Assembly: GCF_022023855.1 (NCBI RefSeq)
Contig: NZ_CP059449.1
Location: 2,464,001-2,528,000, forward strand
DNA: 64,000 nucleotides
Direction: 5' to 3'
Source of the DNA: Azospirillum brasilense
Lineage (GTDB): Bacteria > Pseudomonadota > Alphaproteobacteria > Azospirillales > Azospirillaceae
The notes under the pieces: model-generated
Told to the model about the DNA's origin: nothing
The model's input: only the letters and a program-made list of their open reading frames with translations
Databases searched by the model: none
Translations under genes and position numbers: made by a program
In this document: positions 58,772-64,000 of the stretch, one piece after another
Layout: every line of letters starts with the position of its first letter
Position numbering within the stretch: the first letter of the stretch is position 1

Positions 58772-59434
58772 ATGAGAACCTGGAACGTCATGCTCGTGGA
58801 CCATGATCGGCTGTTTTCGGCGGCGCTGGGAACGCTCATCAGCGGCGGCCCGTTCCGCGTCTGCCACCACGCCGCGACGGTGGAGGATGCCGAGGCGGCC
58901 ATCGCGCAGGGTGTGCAGCCCGACCTGATCGTGGTGGCCCTGGGCGAGGCGACGAACGACGAAGCCGGCGGGGTGAAGCGCCTGCGCGCCGCCACCAGCG
59001 CCCGCATCGCCGTGCTGGCCGACGCCATCGCCGACCGCACGCTGTCGCTGTCGCTGAAGGCGGGCGCCGACGCCTATCTGAACAAGTCGATGTCGAGCGA
59101 GTCCCTGCTGCGCGCCCTGCAACTGGTCATGCTGGGCGAGGTGGTCTATCCGACCCACGTTGCCAGTCTGCTGATCGCCAACGCCAACAGCGAGCGCCCG
59201 CAGCCGGAGCGCGCCCAGCCCGCCAGCAACGAACTGTCGAAGCGCGAGGTTCAGATCCTGCGCTGCCTTCTCGCCGGGCAGTCGAACAAAGCCATCGCGC
59301 GCAACCTGCACATCACGGAATCGACCGTGAAGATGCATTTCAAGAACGTGATGCGGAAGATCAACGCCCAGAACCGCACGCAAGCCGCGGTGTGGGCGAT
59401 CCAGAACGGCCTGTCGCCGCTGGCGTCCGTTTAG
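58772..59434 (+). CDS. NarL/LuxR-type regulator with degenerate receiver
   Basis: 220 residues from the ATG at 58772 with a strong GGAGGAG ribosome-binding site. The fold matches a receiver (VMLVDHDRLF at the start, YLNKSMS for the Lys), but the phospho-acceptor position is Ala56 (DLIVVALGEA) instead of Asp. The LuxR HTH (LSKREVQILRCLLAGQSNKA to ITESTVKMHFKNVM) is intact. It probably acts without phosphorylation or responds to another signal. Divergent from the canonical paralogue at 57717. Confidence 0.88.
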   Translation: MRTWNVMLVDHDRLFSAALGTLISGGPFRVCHHAATVEDAEAAIAQGVQPDLIVVALGEATNDEAGGVKRLRAATSARIAVLADAIADRTLSLSLKAGADAYLNKSMSSESLLRALQLVMLGEVVYPTHVASLLIANANSERPQPERAQPASNELSKREVQILRCLLAGQSNKAIARNLHITESTVKMHFKNVMRKINAQNRTQAAVWAIQNGLSPLASV

Positions 59435-59441
59435 AGAGTTT

Positions 59442-59471
59442 GTCCCCTCTCCCAGCACAGGGGGAGGGGAC
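59442..59471 (+). terminator. GC-rich hairpin after the degenerate regulator
   Basis: GTCCCCTCTCCC pairs with GGGGGAGGGGAC around AGCACA with one mismatch, 8 bp after the stop; a TTTT follows a few bases later. Similar in composition to half of the ureF repeat. Confidence 0.45.
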
Positions 59472-59480
59472 GGTGCATTT

Positions 59481-60053
59481 TCACTCCGCCGCGCTGCGGT
59501 GGGAGCCGTGGCGGCCTTCGGCGAACTCCTCCACCATCTTGCGGCAGAAGGCCGGCAGATCGTCCGGCTTGCGCGAGGTCACCAGACCCTGGTCGGTGAC
59601 GACCTCGCTGTCTTCCCAGTTCGCCCCGGCGTTGCCGAGATCGGCTTTCAACGATGGCCAGGAGGTCATGCGCTTGCCCTTGGCGCCGCCCGCGTCGATC
59701 AGCGTCCAGGGACCGTGACAAATCGCGGCGATGGGCTTACCCGATTGGACGAAGCTGCGCACGAAATCGATGGCTTTGGGCTCCAGGCGCAGCGCGTCGG
59801 GGTTGATGACGCCGCCCGGCAGAACCAGAGCGTCGAAGGTGCCGGGGTCCGCCTGATCGAGCGTGACGTCCACATCCACCCGGTCGGCCTTGTCGTGGTG
59901 GTTCCAGCCCTGGATCTGGCCGCCCTGGGGCGCCACGATCCGTACCTCGGCGCCTTCGTTGCGCAGCGCCTTCACCGGCTCGGTCAGTTCGACCTGTTCG
60001 AAGCCGTCGGTCGCCAGAACGGCGACAGTTTTCTTCTCCAGTTTTCCTGCCAT
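59481..60053 (-). CDS. PfpI/DJ-1-family protein
   Basis: 190 residues from the ATG at 60053, which has a near-perfect GGAGGTGAT ribosome-binding site. Type 1 glutamine-amidotransferase-like fold with the nucleophile elbow AICHGPWTL (Cys followed by His) and the acidic partner in ATDGFEQVEL. This is the PfpI/YhbO/YraA group, reported as proteases, chaperones or deglycases; activity here is open. An EcfG-like promoter precedes it. Confidence 0.9.
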   Translation of the reverse strand: MAGKLEKKTVAVLATDGFEQVELTEPVKALRNEGAEVRIVAPQGGQIQGWNHHDKADRVDVDVTLDQADPGTFDALVLPGGVINPDALRLEPKAIDFVRSFVQSGKPIAAICHGPWTLIDAGGAKGKRMTSWPSLKADLGNAGANWEDSEVVTDQGLVTSRKPDDLPAFCRKMVEEFAEGRHGSHRSAAE

Positions 60054-60087
60054 GGGATCACCTCCTCGGTTGGCCTGTCCGGTCAGC

Positions 60088-60112
60088 AACCGGCGTACCT
60101 CTGGGGAGTTCC
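60088..60112 (-). promoter_or_regulatory. EcfG-type promoter candidate (PfpI gene)
   Basis: On the minus strand GGAAC, 16 bp, GGTT, located 35 bp before the ATG. Its -35 element lies 4 bp from the -35 element of the divergent site at 60117. Confidence 0.5.
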
Positions 60113-60116
60113 CTCC

Positions 60117-60141
60117 GGAACCGCCGCGCCCCCCCCATGTT
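60117..60141 (+). promoter_or_regulatory. EcfG-type promoter candidate (second PRC-barrel gene)
   Basis: GGAAC (60117-60121), 16 bp, TGTT ending at 60141, located about 41 bp before the ATG at 60183. Confidence 0.5.
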
Positions 60142-60182
60142 CCCTTTGACGGACCGCGCGTCACAATCGGGAGCACAGACCC

Positions 60183-60952
60183 ATGCGTTACAGCGGCACT
60201 TCGGCGGGCATCCTCGCCGCGTTCGCCATCGCCACGTCCCTGACTCTGGGCGTTCCTCAACCTGCCCAGGGACAACCTTCCCAGTCCGCCGAAACGGTGC
60301 GGACCGCGGAAGCATCCTATCCCCGGCTCTACCAGGGCTGGCGGGCCGGCGTGATCGTCGGGACGGACGTCGAGGGGCTGCTCGGCGAGGAGCTTGGGCA
60401 GGTGGTGGATCTCGTCGTCGGCCCGGACGGACGGCTGGAAAGCGCGGTGATCGAGGCCAGCGGCATGCTCGACGTCGGCGAGGCGCGCTTCACCGTGCCC
60501 TGGCACCAGCTCATGCCCGGATCGGTGGACGGTGTCCTGGCCTATCCGGTCACCGGCCCCGACACGCTGTCACCGGCCCCGACACGCTGGATCTGATCCG
60601 CCGCCAGCAGCAGGCGGCCAGCCGTCCCGGTGACTGGCGCGTCTCCGCCCTGCTCGGCCAGCCGGCCAACACAGAAGGCGGAGCGACGGAGGCTGGCTTC
60701 TTCGGCACGGTCGAGGATCTGGTGTTCGACCGCAACGGCGCTCTCAAAGCCGTCGTGGTGACGCCCGAACCGGAGGGCGAAGGCCCCTACGCCGTCGCCT
60801 GGAAAGCGGCAGCGCTGGAGCCGGGCCTGACCTCCGTCACATTGCAGGCGACGCCGGATCAGGTGAAGGCGCTCGGCTCGTTCGATGCAGCGCGCATGAA
60901 AGAATTCAACACCGCGCGCCTGAACCAAGGGGCCCAGGCGCGTCGGGAATAG
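60183..60952 (+). pseudogene. exported PRC-barrel protein, split by a 20-bp duplication
   Basis: The ATG at 60183 (GGGAG ribosome-binding site) opens a signal peptide (about 1-30, PAQGQ) and a PRC-barrel (GEELGQVVDLVVGPDG, then FTVPWHQLMPG). The frame then ends prematurely at about 60596 after a duplicated segment. The rest (LIRRQQQAASRPGDWRVSAL onward), including a second PRC-like half (GTVEDLVFDRNGAL), is in another frame to 60952. Removing one 20-bp copy gives a 249-residue protein. Confidence 0.85.
60550..60589 (+). repeat. exact 20-bp tandem duplication
   Basis: TCACCGGCCCCGACACGCTG occurs twice in direct succession (60550-60569 and 60570-60589). Since 20 is not a multiple of three, it frameshifts the PRC-barrel gene. 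Confidence 0.95.
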
Positions 60953-60957
60953 GCCCG

Positions 60958-62268
60958 TCAGGCCGTCGGGCGGGCCACGCCGCCAACCGTCGGGCGGTTG
61001 GCCGCAGCAGCGGAACGGCCGTAGCGGGCGACGGTCAGCCCGTCCATGTCGATCTCCGTCCGACGCCCGCCGACCACGTCGGCGACCACCCGGCCCGAGC
61101 CGGCGGCCATCGTCCAGCCCAGCGTGCCGTGGCCGGTGTTGAGGAACAGGTTGCGCACCGGGGTCGGTCCGACGATCGGGGTGCCGTCCGGCGTGTTGGG
61201 CCGCAGGCCGGTCCAGAACTCCGCCTTCGACAGGTCGCCGCCCGTCGGGAAGAGATCACTCACCACATGGTCGAGCGGGCCGCGGCGGCCCGGACGCAGC
61301 GTCAGGTCGAAGCCGGTCAGCTCCGCCGTGCCACCAACGCGGATGCGGTCGCCCAGGCGGGTCACCGCGATCTTGTGCGTCTCGTCCATCACCGTGGACT
61401 CCGGAGCACCCGCCGGGTCGACGATGGGCAGCGTCAGCGAATAGCCCTTCACCGGATAGACCGGCAGGTCCAGCCCGAACGGCTTCACCAGCATCGGGGA
61501 GTAGCTGCCCATCGCGACGACGTAAGAATCGGCGGTCAGCGTGCCGGCGTCGGTGACCACGCCGGTGACGCGGCGCCCGTCGTTCTCCAGCTTGCGGATG
61601 CCGGTGTTGTAGCGGAACTCCACCCCCAGCTCCGTCGCCATCGCGGCCAACGCGTTGGTGAAGCGGAAGCAGTCGCCCGTCTCGTCGCCGGGCAGCAGCA
61701 GGCCGCCGACGATCTTCTCCTTGACCAGCCGCAGCGCCGGCTCGACCGCCGCGCAGCCCTCGACGTCCAGCAGGCTGTAGGGCACATTGAAGCGGTCCAG
61801 CACGGCCATGTCGGTGGCGGCGGCGTCCACCTGCTTTTGGGTGCGGAAGACCTGGAGCGTGCCCTTGGCGCGCTCGTCGTAGCGGATGCCGGTCTCGTCG
61901 CGCAGGGCCCGCAGGCAGTCGCGGCTGTATTCGGCCAGCCGGACCATGCGGCCCTTGTTGATCTCGTAGGAACGCTCGTTGGCATTGGCCAGCAGCTTCA
62001 GGCACCAGGACCACATGGCCGGGTCCAGCTTCGGCCGGATCACCAGCGGGGAATGCTTCATCAGCATCCACTTCACCGCCTTCGCCATCAGGCCCGGCGC
62101 CGCCCAGGGGGCGGAGTAGCCCGGCGACACCTCGCCCGCGTTGGCGTAGCTGGTCTCCAGCGCCGGGCCGGGCTGCCGGTCCACCACCGTGACCTCGTGT
62201 CCGGCCTTCGCCAGGAAATAGGCGGTGGAAACGCCGATGACGCCGCTGCCGAGGACGATGACGCGCAT
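60958..62268 (-). CDS. dadA: D-amino acid dehydrogenase, small subunit type
   Basis: 436 residues from the ATG at 62268. It is a membrane-associated flavoenzyme that oxidises D-alanine and other D-amino acids to 2-oxo acids. The N-terminal FAD motif is [20 protein letters not shown] followed by the DadA-specific [20 protein letters not shown]; the C-terminal [12 protein letters not shown] closes the FAD site. No alanine racemase gene (dadX) adjoins. A sigma-54 promoter and TyrR-type boxes lie upstream, and the tyrR-like gene is divergent. Confidence 0.94.
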   Translation of the reverse strand: MRVIVLGSGVIGVSTAYFLAKAGHEVTVVDRQPGPALETSYANAGEVSPGYSAPWAAPGLMAKAVKWMLMKHSPLVIRPKLDPAMWSWCLKLLANANERSYEINKGRMVRLAEYSRDCLRALRDETGIRYDERAKGTLQVFRTQKQVDAAATDMAVLDRFNVPYSLLDVEGCAAVEPALRLVKEKIVGGLLLPGDETGDCFRFTNALAAMATELGVEFRYNTGIRKLENDGRRVTGVVTDAGTLTADSYVVAMGSYSPMLVKPFGLDLPVYPVKGYSLTLPIVDPAGAPESTVMDETHKIAVTRLGDRIRVGGTAELTGFDLTLRPGRRGPLDHVVSDLFPTGGDLSKAEFWTGLRPNTPDGTPIVGPTPVRNLFLNTGHGTLGWTMAAGSGRVVADVVGGRRTEIDMDGLTVARYGRSAAAANRPTVGGVARPTA

Positions 62269-62309
62269 GTGAAGGCTCCCGAGATCACGGATTTGTTCGC
62301 ATCCCATTC

Positions 62310-62324
62310 GCAAACGCGATGCCA
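62310..62324 (-). promoter_or_regulatory. sigma-54 promoter of dadA
   Basis: On the minus strand TGGCATCGCGTTTGC: -24 GG and -12 GC at exact spacing, with TGGCA and TTGC matching the consensus TGGCACG-N4-TTGC. Transcription would start near 62298, giving a leader of about 30 nt. Confidence 0.65.
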
Positions 62325-62377
62325 AGTGCCGGAACCCGCGGAAACGCTGGAGCGGACGATTGGGCGCCCGACGAGGC

Positions 62378-62395
62378 TGTACATGAATCGTTACA
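62378..62395. promoter_or_regulatory. TyrR-box-like palindrome 1
   Basis: TGTACA-TGAATC-GTTACA agrees with the TyrR box TGTAAA-N6-TTTACA at 10 of 12 positions. Centre about 89 bp upstream of the predicted dadA start site. Confidence 0.55.
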
Positions 62396-62459
62396 CGGCG
62401 GCTGGAAAGCGCTTCCCTCTCCTCTGATAAACAGAGCCAGAACAGAGATTTGCCATCAC

Positions 62460-62477
62460 CGTACAAAAATCGTTACG
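62460..62477. promoter_or_regulatory. TyrR-box-like palindrome 2
   Basis: CGTACA-AAAATC-GTTACG, 8 of 12 to the TyrR box, and sharing GTACA-N2-AATCGTTAC with box 1. Centre about 171 bp upstream of the predicted dadA start site. Confidence 0.5.
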
Positions 62478-62478
62478 G

Positions 62479-62496
62479 TGTATACATATATTTACG
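62479..62496. promoter_or_regulatory. TyrR-box-like palindrome 3
   Basis: TGTATA-CATATA-TTTACG, 10 of 12 to the TyrR box, one base after box 2 and about 45 bp before the tyrR-like ATG. It overlaps an AT-rich zone likely to be the -10 of that gene, suggesting autorepression. Confidence 0.5.
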
Positions 62497-62540
62497 GACG
62501 CGCCCATCGTGGTACACTCCCCCCTCCACCGGGGAGAGCC

Positions 62541-64000
62541 ATGCGCATCGACGTCCTGTTCGCCGACCGGGTCGGCATCGCCCATGAGATCCTGGCCGTG
62601 CTCGCCAAGCGGCGCCTGAACGTCGTGGCGGTGGAAGTGGACCCGCCGCACATCCACATCGACGCGCCGGAACTGGACGTGCCGGGCTTCGGCGCGCTCG
62701 ACGCCGCGCTGCGCGCCGTGCTGGGGGTGGAGTCCGTCACTCCGATCGACATCCTGCCCGGCACGCGGCGGCGGCTGCATCTGGACGCCCTTTTGGCCGC
62801 CCTGCCCGACCCGGTTCTGGCGGTGGACCGCGCCTGCCGCATCGTGGTGGCCAACGCCGCCGCCGCGACGGTCGCCGGGCGCAGCGAGGCCGCCCTGACC
62901 GGCGCCGATTTCGGGCGGCTGTTCGGCGATGCGGAGCTGTCCGACCTGCTGGTGGACCACGGCTTCCGCCTCGCCGCCGGGCAGGAGGTCACGCTGAACG
63001 GCCAGCCCTTCCTGCTGGACGCCACGCCCATCGTGGAGGACGGGCGCGCCGCCGGCGGGGTGGTCACCCTGTTCGCGCCGAGCCGGCTGGGCGAACGGCT
63101 GAACGCCTTACAAAACTTCGACGAGGGCGGCTTCGACCGCATCCTCGGCGAATCCGCCCCGATCCGCTCGCTGAAGGCACGGGCGGCGCGGGTCGCGGCG
63201 GTGGACGCCCCTCTGCTGATCCTGGGCGAGACGGGCACCGGCAAGGAGCTGATCGCCCACGCCTGCCACCGCGCCAGCCCGCGCCGCGACAAGCCCTTCC
63301 TGGCGCTGAACTGCGCCGCCGTTCCGGAGAGTCTGGCAGAGAGCGAGTTGTTCGGCTACGCCCCCGGCTCCTTCACCGGAGCACAGCGCGGCGGCAAGCC
63401 CGGCCTGCTGGAACTCGCCCACGGCGGCACCGTCTTCCTCGACGAGATCGGGGAGATGTCGCCCTACCTCCAGGCCAAGCTGCTGCGCTTCCTGAACGAC
63501 GGGCGCTTCCGCCGCGTCGGCGGCGACCGCGAGCAGACGGTGGACGTGCGCGTGGTCAGCGCCACCCACCGCGACCTCGACGCCATGGTCGCCGAGCACA
63601 GCTTCCGCGAGGACCTGTTCTACCGGCTGAACGTGCTGTCGCTCCAGGTCCCGGCGCTGCGCGAGCGCGGCGACGACATCCTTCTGCTCGCCCGACACTT
63701 CATCGCCCGTGCCTGCGCCCAGGCGCGCCGGCCGCCCTGCCGGCTGACCGTTGCGGCCAGCGCCGCGCTGCTCGCCAACCCCTGGCCGGGCAACGTCCGC
63801 CAGTTGGAGAACGTCATCTTCCGCGCCGTGACGATGAGCGACGGCGCCTATCTCGACGCCGCCGACCTGGAACTGGCCGGGGCGCGGATGGACGCAGAAA
63901 CCGGTGGCGATCCCGCCGAGCCGTCCAGCTGGGACGAGGCGGCGGCGGCGTTCGAGCGCAGCCTGCTCCGCCGCCTCTACCCGCGCTACCCGTCCAGCCG
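62541..64000 (+). CDS. tyrR: TyrR/PhhR-family sigma-54-type regulator, C-terminus cut
   Basis: 486 codons from the ATG at 62541 (GGGGAG ribosome-binding site) to the window edge. An N-terminal ACT domain (about 1-75: VGIAHEILAVLAKRRLNVVA) is followed by a PAS domain (about 80-185), then an AAA+ domain with Walker A at about 229 (GETGTGKE), a GSFTGA version of the sigma-54 contact loop, Walker B (GGTVFLDEIGEM) and PWPGNVRQLEN. The C-terminal HTH is beyond the edge. Family members bind aromatic amino acids. The GSFTGA loop suggests this one activates sigma-54 RNA polymerase. Confidence 0.88.
   Translation, partial: MRIDVLFADRVGIAHEILAVLAKRRLNVVAVEVDPPHIHIDAPELDVPGFGALDAALRAVLGVESVTPIDILPGTRRRLHLDALLAALPDPVLAVDRACRIVVANAAAATVAGRSEAALTGADFGRLFGDAELSDLLVDHGFRLAAGQEVTLNGQPFLLDATPIVEDGRAAGGVVTLFAPSRLGERLNALQNFDEGGFDRILGESAPIRSLKARAARVAAVDAPLLILGETGTGKELIAHACHRASPRRDKPFLALNCAAVPESLAESELFGYAPGSFTGAQRGGKPGLLELAHGGTVFLDEIGEMSPYLQAKLLRFLNDGRFRRVGGDREQTVDVRVVSATHRDLDAMVAEHSFREDLFYRLNVLSLQVPALRERGDDILLLARHFIARACAQARRPPCRLTVAASAALLANPWPGNVRQLENVIFRAVTMSDGAYLDAADLELAGARMDAETGGDPAEPSSWDEAAAAFERSLLRRLYPRYPSS

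Overview
The window is a chromosomal stretch of a GC-rich alphaproteobacterium, most likely Azospirillum or a close relative in the Rhodospirillales. This is inferred from the radA-cvpA-purF gene order, a branched-chain amino acid transporter locus carrying a DUF6867 gene, and N-carbamoylputrescine amidase, urease and xanthine dehydrogenase genes in a strongly GC-biased codon context. I see no tRNA, rRNA, CRISPR array, insertion sequence, phage or plasmid gene. It reads as ordinary chromosome with a few accessory blocks.

Layout. 1-7.1 kb: Nudix hydrolase (cut by the window edge), map, radA, cvpA, purF, a frameshifted SDR gene, an RluA-type pseudouridine synthase and a DUF4383 membrane protein. 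7.2-12.1 kb: a NapF-like ferredoxin, a PilJ-domain histidine kinase with an FNR/FixK-type palindrome upstream, a convergent LuxR-type response regulator, an OmpA-family protein and two small unknown genes. 12.2-17.9 kb: a complete LIV-type ABC transporter locus in which livM is frameshifted. 18.3-25.4 kb: two exported unknown proteins, a ROK sugar kinase, a three-gene lipid A or undecaprenyl-lipid glycosylation operon and a DegP protease. 25.8-31.8 kb: an unknown HTH protein, ChaB-like protein, PhoU, a pentapeptide-repeat protein, a MarR regulator, N-carbamoylputrescine amidase and a SprA-related protein. 32-40.9 kb: an exopolysaccharide cluster (SLBB exporter, three glycosyltransferases, Wzz-like protein, O-antigen-ligase-like polymerase and an XRE regulator). 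41-46.3 kb: an SmtB-like ArsR regulator divergent from an exported Cys/His protein, HutG, bacteriohemerythrin, FabI, and a DUF2892/PRC-barrel pair. 46.4-57.6 kb: one collinear operon for purine and urea nitrogen use (xdhA-xdhB-ureD-GT1-ureA-ureB-ureC-murI-ureE-ureF-ureG). 57.7-64 kb: two divergent NarL-type regulators, a PfpI-family protein divergent from a frameshifted PRC-barrel gene, and dadA divergent from a TyrR-family activator that runs off the window.

Two regulatory patterns stand out. First, five intergenic sites match the alphaproteobacterial general-stress (EcfG-type) promoter, GGAAC, 16-17 bp, then NGTT. They sit upstream of DUF4383, an 83-residue protein, the PRC-barrel/DUF2892 pair, PfpI and the second PRC-barrel gene, which suggests a scattered but coherent stress regulon. 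Second, the dadA-tyrR intergenic region carries a well-formed sigma-54 promoter for dadA and three upstream TyrR-box-like palindromes. That is the arrangement expected if the TyrR-family protein acts as a sigma-54 enhancer-binding activator of D-amino-acid catabolism and controls its own gene.

Three genes are broken as sequenced: the SDR gene and livM each by one extra G in a short G run, and the second PRC-barrel gene by an exact 20-bp tandem duplication. Whether these are sequencing errors or real mutations cannot be decided from the sequence alone.
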